From positions 1 to 11,310 of the forward strand of contig JAJQAW010000130.1 of the NCBI GenBank assembly GCA_021203585.1: a stretch of 11,310 nt of DNA, read 5' to 3'. The stretch comes from Rikenellaceae bacterium (GTDB taxonomy: Bacteria > Bacteroidota > Bacteroidia > Bacteroidales > Rikenellaceae). Within the stretch, counting starts at the first letter, position 1; every line of letters starts with the position of its first letter. A program made the translations under genes and the position numbers. The notes below the pieces were generated by a model. That model was not told the DNA's origin, made no database searches, and saw nothing but the letters and a program-made list of their open reading frames with translations. This document shows positions 1-7,359 of this stretch, in pieces.

Positions 1-936
1 GAATACGACGTCTCGATCGGCAGCGCAGCACAGGTGGCGGGTGTCATAGACCGCAGCAAATACAACCCTTTCCTAATCCGGGTTCAGGGTTCCCGCTGGT
101 TTTATACCGCCGCGGACGGAGAGGAAACGGATGTGGATAAAAACGATTTTTCGCTCACCCTGGATGGAAGAAAAATCCGGCTGGAATACGCGCTGATTCT
201 GATCCACGGCACACCGGGAGAAGATGGATTGATGCAGGCCTATTTCGAAATGATGGGTATTCCGTTTTCTTCGGGCGGATTCCTGGCTTCGGCCCTCAGT
301 TTCGATAAATCCATTTGCAAACGGATTCTGGCCCCGACCGGAATTGCCATAGCTCGGGAAATCCTGTTGACTCGGGGAGATCGGATCGATCCGCAAGTTA
401 TTGTGGAAAAATTGGGTCTGCCCGTGTTTGTGAAACCGAATGCCAGCGGTAGCAGTTGCGGAGTTTCCAAAGTGAAAACCGCCCGGGAGTTGATCCCCGC
501 TGTAGAAACGGCATGGCAGGAGAGCCGGCAGGTGCTGATAGAAGAATATATCGAAGGAACCGAAGTAAGTTGCGGAGTCCTGGAGACCACCGACCAGACA
601 CTGCTGTTTCCCCCGACGGAAATCATTTCGAAAAAGGAATTTTTCGATTATGAGGCCAAATATACCCCCGGGATGTCCGAAGAGATTACCCCCGCTCGCC
701 TCACAGCGGACGAAACAGCCCGGGTTCAGCAGCTCTCCCTACAAGTTTACCGCTCCCTGGGTTGTCGGGGAGTAGCGCGCGTGGATTTTATCCTTCGGAG
801 CGGGATTCCCCATTTGATCGAAATCAATACCGTGCCCGGCATGAGTTCGGGCAGCATCATTCCCAAACAGGCCAAGGCGATGGGTATTTCGCTGACCGAT
901 CTGTTTAACCGGATCATTTCCGATACCTTTCAATAA
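1..936 (+). CDS. ddl: D-alanine--D-alanine ligase, 5'-truncated by the window edge
   Basis: Cytoplasmic ATP-grasp ligase that joins two D-alanines for the peptidoglycan pentapeptide. The reading frame is open from base 1: the first residues (EYDVSIGSAAQ) match the start of the family's N-terminal domain, so the true start lies upstream, and the GTG at 34 is internal. About 15-20 residues appear to be missing from a protein of about 330. In the 311 visible residues: HGTPGEDG near 69-76 (N-terminal substrate region), the glycine/serine-rich ATP-binding stretch KPNASGSSCGV near 145-155, IEEYIEGTEVSCGV near 180-193, and the catalytic end RVDF..., EINTVPGMS near 260-281 with the Mg-binding Asp/Glu/Asn. 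No lesions are seen. The stop is TAA, and the next gene starts 3 bases later, which suggests co-transcription and translational coupling. Confidence 0.96.
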   Translation, partial: EYDVSIGSAAQVAGVIDRSKYNPFLIRVQGSRWFYTAADGEETDVDKNDFSLTLDGRKIRLEYALILIHGTPGEDGLMQAYFEMMGIPFSSGGFLASALSFDKSICKRILAPTGIAIAREILLTRGDRIDPQVIVEKLGLPVFVKPNASGSSCGVSKVKTARELIPAVETAWQESRQVLIEEYIEGTEVSCGVLETTDQTLLFPPTEIISKKEFFDYEAKYTPGMSEEITPARLTADETARVQQLSLQVYRSLGCRGVARVDFILRSGIPHLIEINTVPGMSSGSIIPKQAKAMGISLTDLFNRIISDTFQ

Positions 937-939
937 GCC

Positions 940-1848
940 ATGCAGCCTGCTCAAAATCTTCCGGTCCCACACAGGATTTGGAAAGAGGTGAGATCCTACG
1001 CGATCATTACCCTGGGATTACTGATTTATTCTTTCAGCTGGACCAATATCCTGGTCTCCGCCAATGTGATGGGCGGCAGCAGCGGCGGGATTGCCATGTT
1101 GATCTACTATCTGACCGGAGGCGAAAACGGCGGCATACCGATCGGTATTTCGTACCTGCTGATCAACGCGATTCTGGTCACGACAGCCATGTTTATCATC
1201 GGCCCGAAATTCGGCATCAAAACCATTTATGCCATGTTGGTTATTTCGGGACTGATGACCGTCATGCAATTGTATCTACCGCCCAACCTGTTGGGGTTGG
1301 CCGACGACAAATTGCTTTCCGCCATACTCGGAGGCGGCCTGGCCGGCATAGGAATCGCTATTATTTTTATGCAAGGAGGTAGCAGCGGTGGAACCGATAT
1401 CATTGCGATGATCGTCAACAAATACCGGAATATCAGCTACGGACGCATCCTGATGTTATGCGATGTGATCATCCTGGGGATTTCGGTGCTGATCTTTAAA
1501 AATATCACGGCATTGATCTACGGGTACGTCGTTGTGGGTGTTTTCGGACTCACCCTGGATTTTATCATCGCCGGTAATAAGCAATTCTCGGAAATCATGA
1601 TCGTTTCCCGGCACTAACAACAGATCGCCGATAAAATCGTTTACGACGTCAGCCGCGGGGTTACCGTTCTGGAAGCTACGGGGTGGTACACCAAAAAAGA
1701 ACAGAAAGTATTGATGGTCGTCTGCCGGAAAAATGAAATCACGCAGATTTACCGGGTCATCAAAGAAATCGATCCACAGGCCTTTATTACCGTGGATAGC
1801 GTGATGGGTGTTTACGGAGAGGGTTTCGACAATCTGCGGACCAAGTAA
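940..1848 (+). pseudogene. YitT family membrane protein (DUF161 + DUF2179), interrupted by an in-frame TAA
   Basis: YitT-type integral inner-membrane protein of unknown transport function. Residues 1-225 hold about six hydrophobic segments (roughly 20-38, 67-88, 94-110, 125-144, 169-187, 193-211) and two copies of GGSSGG (45-50 and 146-151), the hallmark of the internally duplicated DUF161 unit. A TAA at 1615-1617 stops translation after MIVSRH. The same frame then continues for 76 residues (QQIADKIVYDVSRG... VMGVYGEGFDNLRTK) to a TAA at 1846-1848, and these form a well-preserved cytoplasmic DUF2179 domain. In relatives recalled from memory the interrupted position is usually Tyr (SKKYDEIAD), so a one-base TAC/TAT to TAA change explains it. 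No start codon sits just after the stop. The product could be a truncated but membrane-inserted protein, or this could be a sequence error. The start ATG lies 3 bases after the ddl stop. Confidence 0.85.
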
Positions 1849-1966
1849 CTGCAAGTCCTTCTACTGCGGCAAACGGATATCGGGCCGCATTTTCAGCACA
1901 TCCAAAGTTGCTTCCCGTTCCATTCTTTACCGCGGGAGCTTTTTCGGTAAACGACGGCAGTCGGGG

Positions 1967-2011
1967 AAAAATAAATCCTGGGGAAATCGATAGGAACGAT
2001 TTTCCCCAGGA
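1967..2011 (-). terminator. Rho-independent terminator of the S9 peptidase gene (minus strand)
   Basis: An inverted repeat has arms at 1976-1989 (TCCTGGGGAAATCG) and 1997-2011 (CGATTTTCCCCAGGA) with a 7-base loop and one bulged base. On the minus strand the hairpin is followed by TTTATTTTT (complement of 1967-1975), so it terminates minus-strand transcription, about 125 bases past the peptidase stop at 2137. The plus side has no T-run, so it is not an obvious terminator for ddl-yitT. The rest of the 1849-2136 gap shows no convincing gene. Confidence 0.8.
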
Positions 2012-2136
2012 TAACCGATGACCACAAGGTTACATCCACTCCTTCGCTGCCTTTCCGGAATTCTCCACCGGTCGGTAGGAAAATATACCGGCCCAAGGCT
2101 ACGGGCAGGAAGCGTATGCTCGTGCGCAAACCGCAC

Positions 2137-4561
2137 TTAATCCAACGGTCTGTTTTTTACATATTTTTCCAGCCACTGATCCTGTTCCCACAGCAAATGC
2201 ATAATGGATTCCCGGGCGGCATAGCTGTGGCTTTCCTTGGGAAGAATCACCAATCGGGCCGGCGCTCCAAATCCTTTCAGAGCATTGAAATAGCGTTCGC
2301 TTTGCATTGGAAAGGTTCCGCTGTTGTTATCGTTTTCTCCATGGATCAACAGCAGCGGGGTTTTCATCCGATCGGCATGCATAAAGGGAGACATGGCATT
2401 GTAGACCTGAGGAGCTTCCCAGTAATTACGTTCTTCCCGCTGAAAACCGAATGGAGTCAGCGTACGGTTGTAGGCGCCGCTGCGAGCGATTCCGGCGGCA
2501 AAGAGATCGGAATGGGTCAGCAAATTGGCCGTCATAAAGGCTCCGTAGGAATAGCCGCCCACCGCAACCCGGCGGCGGTCGATGTATCCCAAACCATCCA
2601 GGGCATCAATGGCCGCCCGAGCGTTGGCCACCAATTGATCGATGAAGGTATCGTTCGGTTCTTCATCGGCCTCTCCTACGATCGGAAATGCCGCGTTGTT
2701 CAGCACGGCATACCCGCGCATCACCCAATAGATGGGTGAACCGTAGGAGGGGAAGGTAAATGCGTTCGGATTGGCCGTGGTTTGTCCCGCACTGGCCCTA
2801 TCCTTATACTCCGTCGGATAAGCCCACATGATCAACGGTAGTTTCTCTTTCTTCTCCCGGTCGTAACCGGCAGGCAAATAAAGCGTTCCGCTCAACTGCA
2901 CCCCGTCTTCACGGGAGTAGTGAATCACTTCCTTGTGTACGTGTTCGAGGCTTTTGAAAGGATTTTCAAAATGAGTCACCTGCACCGGAGCGCTTCGTTT
3001 ACGGGTTTGAATCAAAAAATAGTTCGGATACTCGGAGGGCGATTCCAGACGCACCAGCAACTCTCCCTTTTGCGCGTCCATCAACGAGTTTATGGACAAT
3101 ACCCGATCGGTATACTGCGATTGGAAAATCCGTTCGGTACGGCGCGTATCCAGATCGATCCGGTCCACGAACGGAAATTTACCCTGGGGAGTATACCCCT
3201 CGCCGATCAGGTAAGCCTTGCGGCCCTCCAGGTGGAGGACATATTGTCCGAAACGGTTTTTTTCCGGTCGAATTCCCCGGGATCCGTATATATATTCTGG
3301 TAATTGCGGTCCGATAAAATGACAGGCGGCCGGGCAGGGTCCGAAGGATCGATCAAATAGGTCCTGCGATTGCGAGTGTTTTGCCAGCTGTCCACCACAA
3401 TGGCCGTCCGGTCGTCCCCTCACAGAACGGTACTGAAGCGATCGATGGTTTTAGCCAGTGTTCTCGGACTCCCGTCGAAGGGCGCAGGAAGTTCGAATAG
3501 TTCGTCCCGGTGTTCCACCTTCACCTCCGGATCACCGCCGTTCAGGGCCTCGACCCAATACAGCGTGGCCGGTCGGTCGTTTCTCCAGCCGATCGATCTT
3601 TTGCCGGTTTGGGTAGCCATAAATCCTTTCGGCAACGCTTCGATCAGGGGTTTTTCATGAACCTGGCAGACCCATTGTCCCGAAGCTTCGTAGATGTCCG
3701 TAACCGTCGGGAAACGGGTATAGGGAACCTGGTAGGAGTAGGGTTTACGCAGCCGGGAAACCAACAGGTACGTTCCGTTCGGCGAAAACGATAGACGGGA
3801 ATACCGGTCGGCCGGTAATACCGGTGTACGATGGCCGTTTAGATCGGTAATGAAAATTTCCGCCGTGACCAGCCGATCGAAATTTTCCTCATCCGTTGGA
3901 TTCTGGAGCAAATCCTGATAAGTGCGGTTCTGAGCCTGCACACCCGGCTCGCTGACGGAAATCGTCGGACCGGCCGGCAAGTGTAGCTCCGCGTCGATCA
4001 ACGCCGGGCGGTTGGCAGGAAAGACCCGAATCAATAGCGAACGGCTATCTCGGCACTAACTATACGGTAAGCCCAGGTTCGCATTTAGACAAGCTTCGGT
4101 CAACCGATGCGCCCGGGCATCGGAAAAATCGAAATACCACAACTCCACCCCCTGGTCCGTAGTGTGGGTAAAGGCTACTTTGGTTTCATCCGGCGACCAG
4201 GAAAAATGAGTCAGCCGCGGGTTTTCCGGCAATCCCTCGACCTGGGTCTCTTCGGAATCGTACAGACCCTTAAAACGGATGTTGTTTCGATAACTCTCCC
4301 CGCTAGAGATATTGGTCCGTGGATTGACCCGTAATCCCCCGAGCCGGAGTTCGGGTTCCGATAGTTCGGCCAAAGTCCTGTAGGTGTTCCTGGAAAGCAA
4401 CAGCATTCGAGTTCGGTCCGAACTCATGGAGAGCATCGGCGCCGCCTGGTAATCGGCCAATTCCAGGATTTCCTGCGGAGGCAATCGATAGGCGGTCTCC
4501 GTTTGCGCACGGCTGACCCCTGTGAGGGAAAAAACGTAAAAAAAAGGAGTAACTTCTTCAT
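2137..4561 (-). pseudogene. Secreted S9 family peptidase (glutamyl endopeptidase-like), four disabling lesions
   Basis: Two-domain serine peptidase: an N-terminal beta-propeller and a C-terminal alpha/beta-hydrolase domain of the prolyl oligopeptidase type, resembling plant CGEP and bacterial relatives. The minus-strand start is ATG at 4561-4559 with a lipophilic signal peptide (MKKLLLFFTFF), but the mature frame (SLTGVSRAQTETAYRLPP) is shifted by one base within the A-runs 4529-4545 (T-runs on the gene strand). The restored frame then meets TAG at 4058-4056 (LPYS*CRDS) and TGA at 3422-3420 (STVL*GDDR), both where relatives have Trp. A 7-T run at 3257-3263 (A-run on the gene strand) lacks one base between GEFDRKK and NRFGQYVL. 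After that the frame is open to TAA at 2139-2137. The catalytic triad is intact: Ser in GGYSYGAFM (codon 2550-2548), Asp in GENDNNSG (2331-2329), His in KESHSYAA (2229-2227). Decay looks recent, or some lesions are sequencing errors. Confidence 0.88.
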
Positions 4562-4602
4562 CGATCGGGATTATTTAAGTAGTTCGGATAGGGTAAATTT
4601 AA

Positions 4603-4629
4603 CAAAATTAACCGGGGAGCCCAAAATTA
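4603..4629 (-). promoter_or_regulatory. Candidate Bacteroidota -7 boxes for the S9 peptidase gene (two TAATTTTG copies)
   Basis: On the minus strand TAATTTTG occurs twice, at 4629-4622 and 4610-4603, with starts 19 bases apart. Both fit the Bacteroidota -7 consensus TAnnTTTG. The nearer copy is about 40 bases upstream of the ATG at 4561. A clear -33 TTTG at the usual spacing is not seen for either, so which one is used, or whether both are, is inference. Confidence 0.45.
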
Positions 4630-4715
4630 GCGCGGACTTTTGCCGGGGGAAATGGATGGGAAGGAAAAAAAGAAATTCCGGAGACAGGAAAAGTCGGACT
4701 CTCATAAGAATTTTG

Positions 4716-4723
4716 TATTTTTG
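4716..4723 (+). promoter_or_regulatory. Bacteroidota -7 promoter box for the phosphatase-like/sufE operon
   Basis: TATTTTTG is a perfect match to the -7 consensus TAnnTTTG, in an AT-rich stretch, and ends 30 bases before the ATG at 4754. That leaves a short leader of roughly 20-25 bases. No good -33 TTTG is seen 19-21 bases upstream. Position and match make it the best candidate for the start of the plus-strand operon. Confidence 0.55.
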
Positions 4724-4753
4724 TGGCTCATTTTAAGAGAAAGGAATCCGGAT

Positions 4754-6367
4754 ATGCGTCGTATCCTTGTATTGATAGCAGTTTGTCTGACCCTGACCGG
4801 AACGGCCCAGGAAACTCCGCCGAAACTGGTGGTCAATATCGTAGTCAGTTCCATGCGGTACGATTACCTGAAACGTTTCGAACACTATTTTTCCGAACAG
4901 GGCTTCCGGACTCTGCTCCGGGACGGGATAAACTGTACCAATACCCGGTACGATTATATGGGCAACAATACTCCGGCAGGGATCACCACGCTGCTCAGCG
5001 GGTCGAATCCGGCTACACACGGCATCGTTTCGGATCGGTGGTTGGATTATACGACCAACGATCCGGTATACGTCATTTCCGATAAAAACTATTACGGACT
5101 CGGTTGTGTGGAGATTCTGGGACAATACGCACCCACGCAACTGACCACCAGTACGCTCGGGGATGAATTGAAACGCCATAATCCCCTTTCACGGGTCATC
5201 AGTATCGCCCTGGAACCGGTCTCCGGCATCCTCGGCGGCGGCAGATTGGCCGATGCAGCGTATTGGTTCGATCCGTTCCGAGGAAACTGGTGCACCAGCA
5301 CTTACTACATGGACCGATTACCCAACTGGGTGGATAACTTCAATCAGCAAAAATTGGTGGATTCCTACAACCAAAGGGAATGGTCCATGTACCGGTTGCC
5401 CTCGCAATATGTCTATTCCGAGCGCAGCGAGATCGTATCCGACGGGGATCGGAACATCACCTTTTCCCTCAATCGGCTCTTTCGGCGCAAGGAAAACGAC
5501 GGGTATTTCAAGATGCAGATTACCCCGATGGGAGTGGATATGATGATGGAATTTGTCAAGCAGACCATTATCTACGAAAGCCTCGGCAAGGACGATTATC
5601 CGGATATGCTGACCGTAACGATCGACCCTTTTCGGTATATCACCGAAACTTACGGTACGGAAGCGATAGAAACCGAAGACGCCCTGTACCGGCTGGATGA
5701 AAATATAGCCGGATTGATCGAATTTACCGATATCCAGCTCGGCAAAAACAATACGCTGTTTATCGTTACCGCAGACCACGGCTCGAGCGATACTTACCGG
5801 GAAAAGGGGCGGTATCCGGGCGGCCGGTTCAACGTCATGCAATTCAAGGTGCTGATCAACGGATTTCTCAATACCCAGTACGGAGTTGAAAACTGGGTGG
5901 TGGATTACGCCAACAGCAGCCTTTACCTGAACCACCGGGTCATCTTTGAAAAGGGGCTCAACCTGGCTGAAATACAGTCCAAAGTGGCGGCTTTCGCGTT
6001 GCAATTCCGGGGAGTCGCCCAGGCGTTAACCGGAACCGGATTGCAAAATAATTATTATGGCGGTGGGGCCCTGCAGAAAATTCAGCACGGGTATTACCCG
6101 AAACATTCGGGGGACGTGATTTTGAATCTGATGCCCGGATGGATCGAAGAACAGCAGGATAAAATTTCGCTGACCGGTTCCATTTACGAATACGACACCC
6201 ATGTTCCGTTGCTGTGGTACGGGGCCAGAATGCAGGCCGAGACGATCCACACCCCCGTTTCGATGACCGATGTTACCCCTACACTGGCACGTATTTTGGG
6301 CATTAGTCTGCCGGACGCTGCCACGGGTACTGAAATAATACCGATCACCCGGCGATTTGCCCGCTGA
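4754..6367 (+). CDS. Secreted PafA-type alkaline phosphatase family protein, probable pseudoenzyme
   Basis: 537-residue protein of the alkaline phosphatase superfamily, close in length and fold to Elizabethkingia PafA (about 546). The ATG at 4754 is chosen because it opens a signal peptide (MRRILVLIAVCLTLTGTAQ); the in-frame TTG at 4640 would add a charged, non-signal leader. Aligned from memory with PafA, it keeps the candidate nucleophile Thr73 (NNTPAG), Asp341-His342 (TADHGSS) and His483 (YDTHVPL), and the WFD and YRLDE landmarks. It lacks the metal ligand Asp38 (Ser32 in VVSSMR), Asp305 and His309 (Arg294 and Glu298), and the substrate-contact residues Asn100 (Asp94), Lys162 (Glu154) and Arg164 (Val156). 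Ordinary phosphatase activity is therefore unlikely. It may bind a ligand, act on other substrates, or be structural in the periplasm. It leads a likely operon with sufE, 42 bases downstream. The family is confident; the role is unknown. Confidence 0.9.
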   Translation: MRRILVLIAVCLTLTGTAQETPPKLVVNIVVSSMRYDYLKRFEHYFSEQGFRTLLRDGINCTNTRYDYMGNNTPAGITTLLSGSNPATHGIVSDRWLDYTTNDPVYVISDKNYYGLGCVEILGQYAPTQLTTSTLGDELKRHNPLSRVISIALEPVSGILGGGRLADAAYWFDPFRGNWCTSTYYMDRLPNWVDNFNQQKLVDSYNQREWSMYRLPSQYVYSERSEIVSDGDRNITFSLNRLFRRKENDGYFKMQITPMGVDMMMEFVKQTIIYESLGKDDYPDMLTVTIDPFRYITETYGTEAIETEDALYRLDENIAGLIEFTDIQLGKNNTLFIVTADHGSSDTYREKGRYPGGRFNVMQFKVLINGFLNTQYGVENWVVDYANSSLYLNHRVIFEKGLNLAEIQSKVAAFALQFRGVAQALTGTGLQNNYYGGGALQKIQHGYYPKHSGDVILNLMPGWIEEQQDKISLTGSIYEYDTHVPLLWYGARMQAETIHTPVSMTDVTPTLARILGISLPDAATGTEIIPITRRFAR

Positions 6368-6409
6368 CCGCGTCGAACGAATCGTCCGGAATAAAATCAA
6401 CCGAATGCC

Positions 6410-6844
6410 ATGTCACAAACCGACCCGATACAAGAAGCCATCATCGAAGAATTTTCCATCTTCGAAGATTGGATGGATAAATACAATTACCTGATCGAAC
6501 TGGCCAAAGAATTGCCGCCGATCGAGGAGAAGCACCGTACGGACCAATACCTGATCAAAGGATGCCAATCCCGGGTATGGGTGGATGCCGAGCTACGGGA
6601 TGGGAACATGTATTTCACTGCCGACAGCGACGCCATCATCACCAAGGGAATTATTGCTCTGCTGATCCGGGTGCTCAACGGCCGAACTCCGCAGCAAGTA
6701 CTCGATACGGAACTCTATTTCGTCGAAAAAATCGGTCTTCGGGAAAACCTTTCTCCCACCCGTGCCAACGGATTGCTGGGAATGGTGAAACAGATGCGCC
6801 TGTATGCGCTGGCTTATCAGGCTAAAACACAACAAACACAGTAA
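6410..6844 (+). CDS. sufE: SufE family cysteine desulfurase sulfur acceptor
   Basis: 144-residue cytosolic SufE, close to the usual length of about 138. In the family it takes a persulfide from the cysteine desulfurase SufS and passes it to the SufBCD scaffold for Fe-S cluster assembly. The active-site Cys52 lies in the diagnostic loop IKGCQSRVW. Around it are the N-terminal helices (EEFSIFEDWMDKYNYLIEL), LPPIEEKHRTDQYL, the TKGIIALLIRVLNG segment and the C-terminal RANGLLGMVKQMRLYA helix, all as expected. The ATG at 6410 is used; the ATG at 6405 is out of frame. It is followed after 12 bases by a DUF59 gene, also tied to Fe-S maturation, so the pair is functionally coherent. No sufS, sufB, sufC or sufD is in the window, so this is a detached piece of the SUF pathway. 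Confidence 0.95.
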   Translation: MSQTDPIQEAIIEEFSIFEDWMDKYNYLIELAKELPPIEEKHRTDQYLIKGCQSRVWVDAELRDGNMYFTADSDAIITKGIIALLIRVLNGRTPQQVLDTELYFVEKIGLRENLSPTRANGLLGMVKQMRLYALAYQAKTQQTQ

Positions 6845-6856
6845 GCGGATCTCGGT

Positions 6857-7183
6857 ATGGCAATCACTCCACAGGAAATACTGCAAATCGAGCAAGATAT
6901 CGTGCTCGTGCTCAAAAATATTTACGATCCGGAAATCCCGATTAATATTTACGACCTGGGATTGATCTATGAAATCGATGTGGACCCGGACGGCACGGCG
7001 ACCATCCGCATGACCCTGACCGCTCCCAACTGCCCCGTAGCGGATCAGTTGGTGGAGGATGTTCAAACTCAAGTGGCTAAAGTGAAAGGAGTCCGGGAGG
7101 CCAACGTCATTCTAACCTTCGATCCGCCGTGGGATAAATCCATGCTCTCGGAGGAAGCCCTGCTGGAATTGGGATTTTTGTAA
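6857..7183 (+). CDS. DUF59/MIP18 family Fe-S assembly protein (SufT-like)
   Basis: 108-residue cytosolic protein made of a single DUF59 (MIP18) domain. Family members (SufT, PaaD, eukaryotic CIA2/MIP18) help deliver or mature Fe-S clusters. Diagnostic features are YDPEIPINIYDLGLIYEI at about 23-40, the TLTAPNCPVADQL motif with the conserved Cys59, and the C-terminal FDPPWDKSMLSEEALLELG. The length is typical and there is no fused domain. It starts 12 bases after the sufE stop and is the last gene of the plus-strand operon, 10 bases before a strong terminator. Linkage to sufE supports a role in Fe-S assembly rather than phenylacetate oxidation, because no paa genes are near. Whether it acts as a general or client-specific maturation factor cannot be read from the sequence. 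Confidence 0.93.
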   Translation: MAITPQEILQIEQDIVLVLKNIYDPEIPINIYDLGLIYEIDVDPDGTATIRMTLTAPNCPVADQLVEDVQTQVAKVKGVREANVILTFDPPWDKSMLSEEALLELGFL

Positions 7184-7193
7184 ACAAAATCAG

Positions 7194-7224
7194 GAGAGCA
7201 AACCCGTGGGTTTGCTCTCTTTTT
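7194..7224 (+). terminator. Rho-independent terminator of the phosphatase-like/sufE/DUF59 operon
   Basis: A perfect 12-base-pair stem has arms GAGAGCAAACCC (7194-7205) and GGGTTTGCTCTC (7208-7219), a very short loop, and then TTTTT at 7220-7224. It begins 10 bases after the DUF59 stop on the plus strand. Confidence 0.93.
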
Positions 7225-7307
7225 CGGTTTCTACCGCCCATACCGCACTTGCGACCCTGGCTTGCATCGGAATCGCGGGGGTGAGTCCGTCCCCCGATCG
7301 ACGGTCC

Positions 7308-7340
7308 AAAAAAAGCCGGAATCCCGATCGGGATTCCGGC
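7308..7340 (-). terminator. Rho-independent terminator of the FKBP gene (minus strand)
   Basis: A perfect 26-base palindrome at 7315-7340 (half-arm GCCGGAATCCCGA) is followed on the minus strand by seven T's (complement of 7308-7314). It lies 19 bases past the FKBP stop codon. Together with the terminator at 7194-7224 it insulates the two converging transcription units; the 83 bases between them carry no gene. Confidence 0.93.
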
Positions 7341-7359
7341 GTTCGAACGGCCTGTAGAA

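Noticed and set aside
1893..2136. Two short minus-strand open frames (69-78 residues) after the S9 peptidase
   Set aside because: Both run through the terminator hairpin at 1976-2011 and overlap each other in different frames, with no recognisable motifs.
2116..2739. A 207-residue plus-strand open frame opposite the S9 peptidase catalytic domain
   Set aside because: It is antisense to well-conserved peptidase sequence including the triad Ser, its translation matches no family I recognise, and it has no promoter context.
1615..4058. Reassigned stop codons (alternative genetic code) explaining the three internal stops
   Set aside because: All three different stop codons would need to be sense. 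TAA and TGA plainly end the neighbouring genes, and two frameshifts would remain unexplained.
4640..4753. N-terminal extension of the phosphatase-like protein from an upstream TTG
   Set aside because: The ATG at 4754 gives a standard signal peptide, while the extension is a charged leader that would also overlap the best promoter box at 4716-4723.
5318..6004. A 228-residue minus-strand open frame inside the phosphatase-like gene
   Set aside because: It is antisense to clearly conserved phosphatase-fold sequence and has no recognisable domain.
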